A DNA stretch of 64,000 bases from Streptomyces alboniger (GTDB lineage: Bacteria > Actinomycetota > Actinomycetes > Streptomycetales > Streptomycetaceae), in the NCBI RefSeq assembly GCF_008704395.1, contig NZ_CP023695.1, forward strand, positions 6,510,001 to 6,574,000, written 5' to 3'. A model generated the notes under the pieces. It was not told the DNA's origin. It was given only the letters and a program-made list of their open reading frames with translations, and made no database searches. The position numbers were made by a program, and so were the translations under genes. This document shows positions 27,580 to 36,222 of the stretch, piece after piece. Each line of letters starts with the position of its first letter. Position 1 is the first letter of the stretch.

Positions 27580-28731
27580 ATGCTGGACATCGCCGACGAG
27601 CTGAACCGGTGGGTCGAGCAGGGACGTGACTTCGCCGTCGCCACCGTGGTGGCGGTCGGCGGGAGCGCGCCCCGGCAACCCGGCGCCGCCCTCGCGGTCG
27701 ACGCCGACGGCACCGCCATCGGCTCGGTCTCCGGCGGGTGCGTGGAGGGCGCCGTCTACGCGTTGTGCCAACAGGCGCTGGAGGACGGCGAACCCGTACT
27801 CGAACGCTTCGGCTACAGCGACGAGGACGCCTTCGCCGTGGGCCTGACCTGTGGCGGCATCATCGACATCCTCGTCTCCCCGGTCCGCGCGGACTCCGCG
27901 TCCCGGCCGGTGCTCGCCGCCGCCCTCGCCGCCGCGTCCTCGGGGCAGGCGGCGGCGGCCGCCCGCATCACCTCCGGACCCGCCGACCTCATGGGCCGCG
28001 CCCTTCTCGTACGTCCCTCAGGTGCGTACGAGGGCGGGCTCGGCGGACATCCGGAGCTGGACCGCACGGTGGCGGGGGAGGCCCGCGCCCTTCTCGACGC
28101 CGGGCGCACCGCGACCGTGGAGATCGGCGAGGACGGGTCGCGGTGCGGATCGCCGCTGGTCGTCCTGGTGGAGTCCAGCGTGCCGCCGCCCCGCATGATC
28201 GTGTTCGGTGCCATCGACTTCGCCTCCGCGCTGGTGCGGATCGGCAAGTTCCTCGGCTACCACGTGACCGTGTGCGACGCGCGGCCCGTCTTCGCGACGC
28301 CGACCCGCTTCCCCGACGCCGACGAGATCGTCGTCGAGTGGCCCCACACCTACCTGGAGAACACCGAGGTCGACGGCCGCACCGTGCTGTGCGTGCTGAC
28401 CCACGACGCCAAGTTCGACGTACCGCTGCTGCGCCTCGCGCTGCGGCTGCCCGTCGCCTACGTCGGCGCGATGGGTTCGCGCCGCACCCACGAGGACCGC
28501 AACGTCCGTCTCCGCGAGGTCGGGGTCACCGAGCTGGAACTGGCGCGGCTGCGCTCACCCATCGGCCTCGACCTCGGCGCTCGTACGCCCGAGGAGACCG
28601 CCCTGTCCATCGCCTCGGAGATCGTCGCCAGCCGCCGGGGCGGCAGCGGGGTCTCGCTCACCGGGGCGCACACGCCCATCCATCACGACGGAACCCGCGG
28701 GCCCGCGGGGCGCATCGGCTCGGTCGCCTGA
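27580..28731 (+). CDS. XdhC/CoxI-family molybdenum cofactor maturation protein
   Basis: A 383-residue protein with the XdhC/CoxI N-terminal domain (VATVVAVGGSAPRQPGAALAV, SGGCVEGAVY) and a C-terminal Rossmann domain starting MIVFGAIDFASALVRIGKF and ending with the characteristic AYVGAMGSRRTHEDR. These proteins bind molybdenum cofactor, help sulphurate it and insert it into xanthine dehydrogenase. It is the last gene of the purine locus; GAGGAGG precedes the ATG by about seven bases. It is unrelated to the subunit that E. coli calls XdhC, despite the shared name. Confidence 0.9.
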   Translation: MLDIADELNRWVEQGRDFAVATVVAVGGSAPRQPGAALAVDADGTAIGSVSGGCVEGAVYALCQQALEDGEPVLERFGYSDEDAFAVGLTCGGIIDILVSPVRADSASRPVLAAALAAASSGQAAAAARITSGPADLMGRALLVRPSGAYEGGLGGHPELDRTVAGEARALLDAGRTATVEIGEDGSRCGSPLVVLVESSVPPPRMIVFGAIDFASALVRIGKFLGYHVTVCDARPVFATPTRFPDADEIVVEWPHTYLENTEVDGRTVLCVLTHDAKFDVPLLRLALRLPVAYVGAMGSRRTHEDRNVRLREVGVTELELARLRSPIGLDLGARTPEETALSIASEIVASRRGGSGVSLTGAHTPIHHDGTRGPAGRIGSVA

Positions 28732-28750
28732 GCCGCGCGGCGCACCCGGC

Positions 28751-29203
28751 CTACGTACTCGGCGGCGCGGTCGCGGTGAGCCGGTCCACCACCCGGCCGA
28801 ACATCCGCCGGGCCGCGAAGGCCAGCACCCGGTCGAACAGCCGCGGCAGCCGACGCACGGTCAGCTCCTCCTGCCAGAGCACCGTGGCACCGCCGACGGA
28901 CGAGGGACGCACCTCGAACTCCGCCCAGCCCGTCACGAACGACCCCCGCTTCTCCAGGCGGCACCGGCCCGGTGAGGCGGCCTCCGGCGGGTGCCAGCCG
29001 ACGACCTCCATCGGGTCGTCGAAGCCGACGGGGCCGAGCGCACTGCGGGCGACGAAGACCGTGCCCACGCGCGTGGGCGGGGGAGTGCGGACCGTGACGC
29101 GGGTGAGCGGAACGGCCTCGCCGTGCCGTTCCCACGTGGTCAGACGGTGCCACGCCTCGGCGGCGGGCAAGGACGTTTCCCTGGCGAACCGGAAGAGAAC
29201 CAC
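28751..29203 (-). CDS. SRPBCC-family (polyketide cyclase/START-like) protein
   Basis: A 150-residue protein predicted to have the helix-grip fold: the opening VVLFRFARETSLPAAEAWHRLTTWERH, a central GPVGFDDPMEVVGW and a final amphipathic helix. The fold makes a hydrophobic pocket, and the actinobacterial versions are mostly lipid- or small-molecule-binding proteins of unknown role. The GTG at 29203 gives the natural start of the first strand; the ribosome site is weak. The MITE begins only 10 bases upstream, so the insertion probably changed or supplied its promoter. Confidence 0.75.
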   Translation of the reverse strand: MVLFRFARETSLPAAEAWHRLTTWERHGEAVPLTRVTVRTPPPTRVGTVFVARSALGPVGFDDPMEVVGWHPPEAASPGRCRLEKRGSFVTGWAEFEVRPSSVGGATVLWQEELTVRRLPRLFDRVLAFAARRMFGRVVDRLTATAPPST

Positions 29204-29213
29204 GTCGCCGAGC

Positions 29214-29405
29214 CTAGGGCCTGTCCGGCGGATCATGCCGCGTGCCGCGGGGTCTGGCACGCCGATCTGCCGCGTTGTCGTCGGTTGACAACGCTCCGCG
29301 TTGCCGCCCTCCTCCGCCTTGCATCTCGACGCACCAGACCCCGCTCACCTGCGCAGAAAGGTGACCGCCTCCCCAGTACGGCCTGATCCGCCGGACAGGC
29401 CCTAG
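29214..29405. mobile_element. MITE-like element, 192 bp, perfect 22-bp terminal inverted repeats
   Basis: The left end CTAGGGCCTGTCCGGCGG... (29214-29235) is the exact reverse complement of the right end (29384-29405). The outermost CTAG may be the duplicated target, since some IS5-group elements duplicate CTAG-like tetramers. The interior has no open frame of useful size. It looks like a non-autonomous derivative of a Streptomyces insertion sequence, mobilised in trans. Confidence 0.8.
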
Positions 29406-29431
29406 TTCCAGCCGGTGCGCGCGGCGCGTGC

Positions 29432-30244
29432 TCAGCGGTAGACCTTGCCCGGCTCGGCCTTGCCCGGCGCGAGCAGCTGGGAGACGGTCACGAAGACGTA
29501 GCCCCGCTTCTTCAGCTCGGAGATGACGCCCGGCACGGCGGGCACGGTGCCCTTGTAGATGTCGTGCAGCAGGATGATGCCGTCCCGCTTGGTCTGGTCG
29601 ATGACCCGCTTCTCGATCAGCTTGGAGTCATTGGTCGTGTAGTCCTTGGCCGTGACGGTCCACAGGACCTCCGAGAGGCCCAGCTCCTTGGAGAGCTTGT
29701 TGACGTCGTCGTCGGTGCGGCCCTGCGGCGGGCGCATCAGTGTCGGCTTCTTGCCGATGAGCTTCTCTATCGCCTCGTTCGGGCGCTCCAGCTCGCGGCG
29801 CGCCTCGTCGGGCTCGATCTTCGTGAGGATCTTGTGCGACCAGGTGTGACTGGCGACCTCGTGGCCCTCGCGGTCCATCCGCTTCACCAGCTCGGGGTAC
29901 TTCTCTATGTGGTTCTTGCCCAGCGTGAAGAAGGTGGCGGGGACCTTCTCGTCCTTGAGGATCTTGAGCAGACGGGGCGTGTTCTCGCTGGGCCCCGCGT
30001 CGAAGGTCAGCGCCACGCACTTGGCCTTGCGGCAGTCGACGGTGCCGAACTTCCCCCGGTCCGCGGCCTTCGCCTCCGCACCCGCCTCGCGGACGGTGCT
30101 GGGCGAGGTGGTGTCGAGTTCGGCGCACCCGGTCAGGGCGAGGGCGAGGGCCGCCCCGGCCGCGAGGACGGCAGCGGTGCGAGGCAACCTCTTCGAGGTC
30201 CGTCTCGTCTTGCAGGCAGCGGCAGGCGTGTGAGGAGGAGGCAT
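29432..30244 (-). CDS. Polysaccharide deacetylase lipoprotein (NodB homology)
   Basis: A 270-residue lipoprotein: a basic N-terminus, a hydrophobic stretch and lipobox LTGC with Cys40, then a NodB domain. Catalytic motif 1 reads LTFDAGPSENT where most members have TFDDGP, so the second, usually metal-binding aspartate is alanine; motif 2 is SHTWSH; RPPQGRTDDD and LLHDIY follow. It likely removes acetyl groups from cell-wall or environmental glycans at the outer membrane face. The start ATG 30244 lies directly below a 32-bp symmetric A/T-rich sequence that looks like an operator. Confidence 0.85.
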   Translation of the reverse strand: MPPPHTPAAACKTRRTSKRLPRTAAVLAAGAALALALTGCAELDTTSPSTVREAGAEAKAADRGKFGTVDCRKAKCVALTFDAGPSENTPRLLKILKDEKVPATFFTLGKNHIEKYPELVKRMDREGHEVASHTWSHKILTKIEPDEARRELERPNEAIEKLIGKKPTLMRPPQGRTDDDVNKLSKELGLSEVLWTVTAKDYTTNDSKLIEKRVIDQTKRDGIILLHDIYKGTVPAVPGVISELKKRGYVFVTVSQLLAPGKAEPGKVYR

Positions 30245-30251
30245 GGGAGCA

Positions 30252-30283
30252 CTATACCTGCTGTGTATACATGGAGTGTATAG
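30252..30283. promoter_or_regulatory. 32-bp perfectly centred operator-like palindrome
   Basis: CTATAC (30252-30257), six bases, TGTATACA (30264-30271), six bases, GTATAG (30278-30283): the outer arms are inverted copies and the central octamer is self-complementary, all on the same centre of symmetry. It sits 8-39 bases upstream of the deacetylase ATG. Confidence 0.65.
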
Positions 30284-30409
30284 CGGCCTCCGCTTGCCGG
30301 GTGCCACCAGCGGTCAGGTGAATTCGGTGGTGATTTGCCGTGGGTGAATGCGTGAATCGGCAGGAGTAATCCCCAGCTATTTTTCGGGTGGGGCGGGTAC
30401 AACACTCAT

Positions 30410-30772
30410 ATGAAATCCATGGAGTGGGAACTTGCTATTTCGCACACCGCCGCCCTCCTGATGTGGATCGCCGGTGTCGTGGTGGTCGCGGTTCTTCTCG
30501 GCGCCTTTTTCTGGGGGCAGCGGGTTCGCGCGCGCGAGCCCAGACCGCCGCGTCCGGACGAGCAGACGAAGATGCCCGAAGGCGGCCCGGTCAGGGAGAT
30601 CCGCGAATACCGGGACCCGGACGAGGTGCCGAGGGACGGCCACCGGCTCACGCCGCACGAGCTGAAGGAGGGGTACGGCCAGTCGAGCACGCACCCCAGC
30701 CCCTCGCAGGATCCGGCCGACCACAGGAAGGGCGACGGCGGCAGCTTCGGCAGCGGCGGCCTCGGCAGCTGA
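30410..30772 (+). CDS. DUF6479-like small membrane protein
   Basis: A 120-residue protein with one transmembrane helix (residues 11-35, TAALLMWIAGVVVVAVLLGAFF), a WGQRVRAREP boundary and a hydrophilic tail with GHRLTPHELKEGYG, the pattern of the Streptomyces DUF6479 family. The last 25 residues are Gly/Ser-rich and disordered. It probably has an extracellular N-terminus and a cytoplasmic tail; its role is unknown. Two ATG codons (30410, 30419) are possible; the first was used. It faces the phosphoesterase operon tail to tail with about 10 bases between. Confidence 0.75.
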   Translation: MKSMEWELAISHTAALLMWIAGVVVVAVLLGAFFWGQRVRAREPRPPRPDEQTKMPEGGPVREIREYRDPDEVPRDGHRLTPHELKEGYGQSSTHPSPSQDPADHRKGDGGSFGSGGLGS

Positions 30773-30781
30773 CCTCGCCGT

Positions 30782-31555
30782 TCAGGCGTGACGGTCGGCG
30801 GAGGCGGCGGCCGTCACGGCTTCGTCGTGCCCGTGTCCTCGCAGGTGGTAGACGTTGAACGCCTTGCGGATGACGGGCTGGGCGACGTTGCGGACGGGTA
30901 CGCCGCCGCTGGTCATCCCGTGCTCGGTACCGGCGTGCGCGTGGCCGTGCACCGCCAGGTCCGCGCCCGCCGCGTCGACCGCCTCGGCCAGCAGATAGCT
31001 GCCGAGGAACGGATAGATCTCCAGCGGTTCTCCCGCGAGCGTGTCCGGCACCGGTGCGAAGTGCGTCAGCGCCACCCGCGTGTCACAGCCCTGCTCGGCC
31101 AGCTCGTGCAGCGAGGCCCGCAGGCCCTCCGCGCAGCGGCGGGTGTACCGGATGAACTCCTTCATCAGGGGTTCCCCGAACTCGCTCCCACTGCGGCCCA
31201 CGAACCCGCCGCCGAACCCCTTGGTCCCCGCGACGCCCACGCGCGCCCCTTCGATCTCGACGACCGTGCCCTGCCCTTCGAGCACCTGTACGCCCGCAGC
31301 GCGCAGGACGGCGGTGACCTCCTCGGGCCGCTCGTCGTGATGGTCGTGATTGCCGAGCACGGCGATGACCGGAACCGGCAGGTCCGCCACCTCACGGGCG
31401 ACCACCCGCGCCTCGTCCGGGGTGCCGTGGCGGGTGAGGTCCCCGGCGAGAAGCAGCAGGTCGGCGCAGTCGGGAAGCGTTTCGAAGGCGGGCCTGAGCA
31501 GCCCCTGGCTGTCGGCCCCCATGTGAATGTCCCCCACGGCCGCGACGCGGATCAT
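30782..31555 (-). CDS. Metallophosphoesterase
   Basis: A 257-residue calcineurin-like phosphoesterase with the complete metal centre: GDIHMG at 8-13, GDLTRHG around 40, GNHDHH around 67 and the late HGHAHAG. Such enzymes hydrolyse cyclic nucleotides, phosphodiesters or phosphoproteins with two metals; the substrate is unknown. ATG 31555 is read four bases inside the BON gene (ATGA overlap), with GGAGG seven bases upstream. It is the last gene of a three-gene overlapping operon, which implies that it works with the BON and nucleotidyltransferase products. Confidence 0.88.
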   Translation of the reverse strand: MIRVAAVGDIHMGADSQGLLRPAFETLPDCADLLLLAGDLTRHGTPDEARVVAREVADLPVPVIAVLGNHDHHDERPEEVTAVLRAAGVQVLEGQGTVVEIEGARVGVAGTKGFGGGFVGRSGSEFGEPLMKEFIRYTRRCAEGLRASLHELAEQGCDTRVALTHFAPVPDTLAGEPLEIYPFLGSYLLAEAVDAAGADLAVHGHAHAGTEHGMTSGGVPVRNVAQPVIRKAFNVYHLRGHGHDEAVTAAASADRHA

Positions 31556-31806
31556 ACGACTTCCTCCGGGTGGTCCGGGGCCGCCGAGCCGGCGACCACT
31601 ACATCGAAGTGCACCGTCTGCCCGGCCAGTGCCTCGTTCACGGTACGCAGCAACTCCTCGCGGCAGTGCGATGTGGGGACGGTCCCGACGACCGCCACGG
31701 ACGACCCGCGGCTCTCCACGCGGATGCCCAGTTCGCCCAGCTCCTCCGCGGCGAGCCGCTCTTTCAAATGGGCGATTCGGTATTCGACATTGGCTGGGTC
31801 GTTCAC
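31552..31806 (-). CDS. BON-domain-like small protein
   Basis: An 84-residue cytoplasmic protein. The pattern [36 protein letters not shown] is a single BON-like alpha-beta unit, a fold that usually binds lipids or anionic surfaces or helps partners assemble. It lacks a signal peptide, unusual for BON proteins of Gram-negatives but common in actinobacteria. The GTG start (31806) overlaps the nucleotidyltransferase stop (GTGA), with GAGGAGG upstream, and its own stop overlaps the phosphoesterase start, so translation of all three is coupled. Confidence 0.72.
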   Translation of the reverse strand: MNDPANVEYRIAHLKERLAAEELGELGIRVESRGSSVAVVGTVPTSHCREELLRTVNEALAGQTVHFDVVVAGSAAPDHPEEVV

Positions 31807-32495
31807 CGGTCTCCTCCTCGCGGTGCGATGACTTCAAGGCGTTCCAGCAGATAGAGGAAAGCGGCCGGCATCGGCGCGTCCCCGCACTCGCCGCGGACGG
31901 CCTCCCAGTCGACCATTTCCCGCAGCTGTCGCGCGATCGGCAGTACGGCTCCGAAGTCGCAGTGGTGCTCGGAGAAAGCCGCGAGCAGGGCCCGCATCAG
32001 ATCGGTCGGCGCAAGGACCGGCATGCGCACCGAGTCCACCGGCAGTTCCACGGCCCGTCCCAGCAGTTCCGCGGTGACCGGCTGGTGAGCCAGTTCGAAG
32101 ATGAGGTCGATGTCCTGGCCCAGGCACTTCGCCTTGAGGAGCCAGTCCTCGGGCGGCGCGTACACCGTCAGACCGGCCTGTTCCAGCGTGGCCGCGACCG
32201 CCTCGGCGTCCTCGGGCCTGATGCAGAAGTCGGCGTCGTGCTGGAGGTTGCCGGTCCCGCCGTGCGCGTACACGGCGACGCTGCCGGCGAGGGCGAAATC
32301 GTGCTCGTGCCTCTTGAGAATGGCGGCGACCTGCTTGGTCGCCTCCAGGATGGCCTGGTTCAGGTCGGGCGGAAGCTCTTCCGCGCACAGCTCGTGGTGC
32401 GGGGACCCACCGGCCGGCCCCGCCGCGGTGCGCAGCTCGGTGACCGGCTTCCTTCCATACCCGTCGGGGGTGGTTTCTTCTGCGTTCGGCGTCAC
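31803..32495 (-). CDS. Nucleotidyltransferase-fold protein
   Basis: A 230-residue protein of the minimal nucleotidyltransferase superfamily. The core [13 protein letters not shown], followed by [17 protein letters not shown], matches the G-S and D-x-D metal positions, and DIDLIFEL supplies a later acidic strand. A helical C-terminal part follows ([14 protein letters not shown]). Substrate candidates range from antibiotics to tRNA or proteins; none can be chosen. GTG 32495 has GGAG six bases away. It is the first gene of the overlapping operon with the BON protein and the phosphoesterase; a transferase paired with a hydrolase suggests reversible modification. Confidence 0.7.
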   Translation of the reverse strand: MTPNAEETTPDGYGRKPVTELRTAAGPAGGSPHHELCAEELPPDLNQAILEATKQVAAILKRHEHDFALAGSVAVYAHGGTGNLQHDADFCIRPEDAEAVAATLEQAGLTVYAPPEDWLLKAKCLGQDIDLIFELAHQPVTAELLGRAVELPVDSVRMPVLAPTDLMRALLAAFSEHHCDFGAVLPIARQLREMVDWEAVRGECGDAPMPAAFLYLLERLEVIAPRGGDR

Positions 32496-32810
32496 CTGCT
32501 GCTCCGTTTCCGGACGCCGGCTGCTGCACTGTCGTCGTGCAGGTCGGCGGTCTCCGACGATCGCTGCCCAGGCAGCACCGGTACCCGGACCGCCGGGTTC
32601 GACACGGGCCAGTTGTCCGTGCGGCACCGTGGCGCACAAATGCGCGCGATGTTGGATTTCCCTTATACCGCAGGGGCGGGCGCTCCACCTCTCCGTACGG
32701 CGTACGGCGTACGGCGTATACGGGCTTCAGGCTTCCTGACTGTCGGGGGTGGCCTTAGCGTGAGAAAACGGAGTAAAAGGAACGCACACGGGTCGAAGGA
32801 GTCGACGAAC
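32496..32810. promoter_or_regulatory. Divergent region between nucleotidyltransferase operon and catalase
   Basis: The 315 bases hold no credible gene. Three copies of the heptamer CGTACGG in direct tandem (from 32692) are followed by CGTATACGG, and an A/T-rich TTATAC lies near 32661. These could mark the catalase promoter. The catalase ribosome site AAGGAG is at 32796-32801. Confidence 0.45.
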
Positions 32811-34469
32811 GTGACGGACGTATCGAGCAAGGGCCCCGCCTCGGGCGACAACCGCGAGACGCTCACCAACCGGCAGGGTCACCCGGTCCACGACAACCAG
32901 AACCAGCGCACCGTCGGCGCCCGTGGCCCGGCGACGCTGGAGAACTACCAGTTCCTCGAGAAGATCAGCCACTTCGACCGCGAGCGCATCCCCGAGCGGG
33001 TCGTCCACGCGCGCGGGGTGACGGCGTACGGCTACTTCGAGGCGTACGGCGCCCTGGGCGACGACCCCATCGGGCGCTTCACCCGCGCCAGGCTCTTCCA
33101 GGAGCGCGGCAAGCGTACGGACGTCGCCGTGCGCTTCTCGACGGTCATCGGCGGCCGTGACTCCTCCGAGGCGGCCCGTGACCCCCGGGGCTTCGCGGTG
33201 AAGTTCTACACCGAGGACGGCAACTGGGACCTGGTCGGCAACAACCTGGGGGTGTTCTTCATCCGGGACGCGATCAAGTTCCCCGACGTCATCCACGCGC
33301 TCAAGCCGGACCCCGTGACCTTCGAGCAGCAGCCGCGTCGGATCTTCGACTTCATGTCGCAGACCCCCGAGTCCATGCACATGCTGGTCAACCTCTTCAG
33401 CCCGCGCGGCATCCCGTCGGACTACCGCCACATGCAGGGCTTCGGCGTCAACACGTACAAGTGGGTCAACGAACAGGGGGAGTCCCTCCTGGTGAAGTAC
33501 CACTGGATGCCCAAGCAGGGCGTCCGCAGCATGACCGAGGAGGACGCGGCGAACGTCCAGGCCGAGGGGCTCGGGCACGCCACCAAGGACCTGTACGAGG
33601 CGATCGCGCGCGGTGATCACCCGGAGTGGGAACTGCTCGTCCAGGTGATGGAGGACCACGACCACCCCGAGCTGGACTTCGACCCGCTCGACGACACGAA
33701 GACCTGGCCCGAGCAGGACTTCCCGCCGAAGGCGGTCGGCCGGATGGTGCTCGACCGGATGCCGGAGAACTACTTCGCGGAGAACGAGCAGATCTCGTTC
33801 GGTACCGGTGTGCTGGTGGACGGCCTCGACTTCTCGGACGACAAGATGCTCGTGGGCCGCACCTTCTCCTACAGCGACACCCAGCGCTACCGCGTCGGCC
33901 CCAACTACCTCCAGCTGCCGGTCAACCAGGCCAAGAACGCCCGTGTGCGCACCAACCAGCGCGACGGCCTGATGACGTATCAGGTCGACGGGGGCGGCGA
34001 GAACCCCATCGTCAACTACGAGCCGTCCATCACCGGCGGGCTGCGCGAGGCGCAGTACGCGACGCACGACGAGCAGGGCCCGGAGATCCACGGCAGGCTC
34101 ACGCGCAAGCGCATCCCGCGGACGAACGACTATCTCCAGGCGGGCCAGCGGTACTGCCTGATGGAGCAGTGGGAGCGCGACGACCTCGTACACAACTTCG
34201 TCGAGCTGCTCTCCGAGTGCGACCGGGCGGTCCAGGAGCGGATGGTCTGGCACTTCCTGCTCGTGGAGAACGAGCTGGGCCTCAAGGTCGGCGAGGGGAT
34301 CGGCATCGGCGCGAAGGACGTCGCGGGCCTCCAGCCCCTCGCCGGTCAGGACCTGACCGAGGAGGACCGCAAGCGGCTCGCCAACCTGGGGGAGAACCCG
34401 CCGCGCGACGTCAGCGGCCTGACCATGACGCACTGCGTGCCGAACGAGAGGCACGTGGTCAGCCGCTGA
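32811..34469 (+). CDS. Catalase (monofunctional haem catalase)
   Basis: A 552-residue haem catalase. The distal histidine is His66 in ERVVHARG, the distal asparagine lies in [11 protein letters not shown], and the proximal tyrosine sits in the signature [14 protein letters not shown]. The length exceeds the small-subunit clade (about 485 residues) by a hydrophilic C-terminal extension but lacks the flavodoxin-like domain of large catalases. It destroys hydrogen peroxide in the cytoplasm. The GTG start at 32811 follows AAGGAG by nine bases. A strong terminator follows. Regulation by a CatR/OxyR-type factor is likely, but no such gene adjoins. Confidence 0.93.
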   Translation: MTDVSSKGPASGDNRETLTNRQGHPVHDNQNQRTVGARGPATLENYQFLEKISHFDRERIPERVVHARGVTAYGYFEAYGALGDDPIGRFTRARLFQERGKRTDVAVRFSTVIGGRDSSEAARDPRGFAVKFYTEDGNWDLVGNNLGVFFIRDAIKFPDVIHALKPDPVTFEQQPRRIFDFMSQTPESMHMLVNLFSPRGIPSDYRHMQGFGVNTYKWVNEQGESLLVKYHWMPKQGVRSMTEEDAANVQAEGLGHATKDLYEAIARGDHPEWELLVQVMEDHDHPELDFDPLDDTKTWPEQDFPPKAVGRMVLDRMPENYFAENEQISFGTGVLVDGLDFSDDKMLVGRTFSYSDTQRYRVGPNYLQLPVNQAKNARVRTNQRDGLMTYQVDGGGENPIVNYEPSITGGLREAQYATHDEQGPEIHGRLTRKRIPRTNDYLQAGQRYCLMEQWERDDLVHNFVELLSECDRAVQERMVWHFLLVENELGLKVGEGIGIGAKDVAGLQPLAGQDLTEEDRKRLANLGENPPRDVSGLTMTHCVPNERHVVSR

Positions 34470-34492
34470 GGGCTCTGCTCCCGCACGGAAAC

Positions 34493-34523
34493 GCGGTCGA
34501 CCGAGCACTACTCGGCCGACCGC
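34493..34523 (+). terminator. Catalase terminator hairpin
   Basis: GCGGTCGACCGAG pairs with CTCGGCCGACCGC (one mismatch) around the loop CACTA, 24 bases after the catalase stop. A CTACTACTCC-type trinucleotide-rich stretch follows at about 34538-34570. Confidence 0.75.
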
Positions 34524-34588
34524 GCCCCGCACTGACGCCTACTACTCCTCCTACTCCCACTGCTACTGCTGTCGCAGCTCCTTCTCGC

Positions 34589-35083
34589 TCAGCCAGGGCC
34601 CGCCCGGTAGGCCGCCGCCTTGCCGTGACCGGCGGCCGAACTCTCTTCCGCACGGACGGCCGCGCTGGCGGCCACGCCCAGCAGCAGGGCCACCGCGCCG
34701 GTGATGACGTTGCAGACCACCGACCTGGTGGTGCTCATGTCACCCGCCACGACCCACGGGGCGACGATCGTCCAGGCCCCCAGCGCGCAAGCGGCCCACG
34801 CCATGCTGTGGGTGCGTTCGTACGCTCGGCCGAATCCGCCGCTCATCAGCAGGGCGTAGGCGATGCCGACGACGAGGTTGGTGACCGTCAGCCTCGTCAG
34901 TCCGTCGAAGCCCACGATCCAGGGCGAGCAGGCCAGGAAGAGGCCGGTGAGGAAGGCCATCGTCTCGACGGCTTGCACTTTCGGTGTGCTCGCCGCGCGC
35001 TCGGCGATCTCATGACGAGCGCGGATGTCGATGATGTCGGGATGCGTCTCCATCGATGACGGGGACCTGGGGGACGTTGTCAT
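34589..35083 (-). CDS. SPW-repeat membrane protein
   Basis: A 164-residue protein with four transmembrane segments arranged as two SPW repeats: FLACSPWIVGF followed by a helix, then the degenerate WTIVAPWVVAG followed by the last helix. A short cytoplasmic N-terminus contains an acidic, helical region. The function of SPW proteins is unknown; they occur in actinobacteria and some methylobacteria, often near stress genes. ATG 35083 has GGAGG eight bases upstream. It is convergent with the catalase gene. Confidence 0.85.
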   Translation of the reverse strand: MTTSPRSPSSMETHPDIIDIRARHEIAERAASTPKVQAVETMAFLTGLFLACSPWIVGFDGLTRLTVTNLVVGIAYALLMSGGFGRAYERTHSMAWAACALGAWTIVAPWVVAGDMSTTRSVVCNVITGAVALLLGVAASAAVRAEESSAAGHGKAAAYRAGPG

Positions 35084-35293
35084 GTCGCCCACCTCCAGCT
35101 GAGTGGTGGTACTTGGTGCGTGTGGTTCCAGATGCGTGGGGCCGCGCGAACCGATGGCACGCGGCCGAACCAGGACGCGGGCCGACGCGGTGGTCCACGG
35201 ACTCATCGGCCGGCTCAGGCATGGCGATCACCATCCAGAGTACTCGCGGAGGCGCCGCGCCACCCGGCGTGGGAGGCGCGCTAGCCTCCGGGT

Positions 35294-35767
35294 ATGGATG
35301 TGCGACTGGCCGCGTACGCCGTGTCCGTCGAGAGCGGGCGGGTACTGCTCGCCCATGCCGTGAAGCCGGACGGCGAGAGGGTCTGGACTCTGCCCGGTGG
35401 CAGGGTCGAGGACGGGGAGGATCCGTTCGACACGGTGATCCGGGAGGTCGCCGAGGAGACCGGCTTGGACGCCGTGGTGGAACGCCTGTTGGGTGTGGAC
35501 TCGCGAGTCATCCCCGCGGCGGAGCGCCGCTCACCCGGCAGGCCCGCGCTCCAGAACGTCGGCATCTTCTACCAGGTCCGCACCACCGGCGGCCGGCTCC
35601 GCCCGGAGCCCAACGGCGACACCGCCGAGTCGGTCTGGACCCCGCTCTCCGACGTCCCCCGCCTCGTTCGCTCGTCGCTGCTCGACATCGGTCTGGCCCT
35701 GGCCCGAACCGCCCCGCCGACCGGCCACGTCGCCCCCGTCCCGGTCGGCGGCCTGATCCGGCACTGA
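35294..35767 (+). CDS. Nudix hydrolase
   Basis: A 157-residue Nudix protein with a complete box, GGRVEDGEDPFDTVIREV followed by AEETGL (GX5EX7REUXEEXGU), at about residues 36-58. It should hydrolyse a nucleoside diphosphate linked to another group; the LLAHAVKPDGERVWTLPGG entry resembles the broad MutT/NudF-like group. There is no ribosome site, and TAGCCT ends six bases before the ATG, which is the spacing of a -10 element for a leaderless transcript. It stands alone between the SPW gene and the nickel-binding protein gene. Confidence 0.88.
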   Translation: MDVRLAAYAVSVESGRVLLAHAVKPDGERVWTLPGGRVEDGEDPFDTVIREVAEETGLDAVVERLLGVDSRVIPAAERRSPGRPALQNVGIFYQVRTTGGRLRPEPNGDTAESVWTPLSDVPRLVRSSLLDIGLALARTAPPTGHVAPVPVGGLIRH

Positions 35768-35904
35768 GGTCACCACGCCCGGTCGCCCCCAGGGTCGAAC
35801 AGGCGCACGCTGGAAGGAGTGGAGCCGGGGCTGGCGAGCGGAGTTGGCAGTTTCGGAAGCTCCCGTACGCGCGTACGCGCATTGTCGGAAGGAGGTGCGA
35901 CGCC

Positions 35905-36153
35905 ATGTCCAAGTTCATGGACGTCCACCACGGGATGAACGGCATCACGGCCGACCAGTTGAAGGAGGCCCACCAGGCCGACCTCGCCATCGAGAAGGAA
36001 GAAGGCGTCCACTTCGAGAAGGCCTGGGCGGACCCGGAGTCCGGCACGGTCTACTGCCTCTCCGAGGCACCCTCGGCCGACGCCGTCCAGCGCATCCACG
36101 AGCGCGCAGGACACCGGGCCGACGAGGTCCACCCGGTTCCCCTCACCGTGTGA
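35905..36153 (+). CDS. SCO4226-like nickel-binding protein (DUF4242)
   Basis: An 82-residue ferredoxin-like-fold protein (MSKFMDVHHGMNGITADQ, then YCLSEAPSADAVQRIHERAGH) that matches the S. coelicolor SCO4226 family in length and pattern. SCO4226 was described as a nickel-binding protein with a histidine-containing site; the paired histidines early in this protein and the later HERAGH are the natural ligands. Its cellular role is not settled. GGAAGGAGG precedes the ATG by about nine bases. Confidence 0.85.
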   Translation: MSKFMDVHHGMNGITADQLKEAHQADLAIEKEEGVHFEKAWADPESGTVYCLSEAPSADAVQRIHERAGHRADEVHPVPLTV

Positions 36154-36222
36154 GCCCCCGGCCGCCGACCGGCGCGGGCGGGCGCGGTCCCAGCGCGCCC
36201 GTAGGTCGTCAGGCGTAGGTCG

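Noticed and set aside
34538..34570. CTACTACTCC-type trinucleotide run considered as a CRISPR or satellite
   Set aside because: Too short and irregular; no spacers; it is simple sequence after the catalase terminator.
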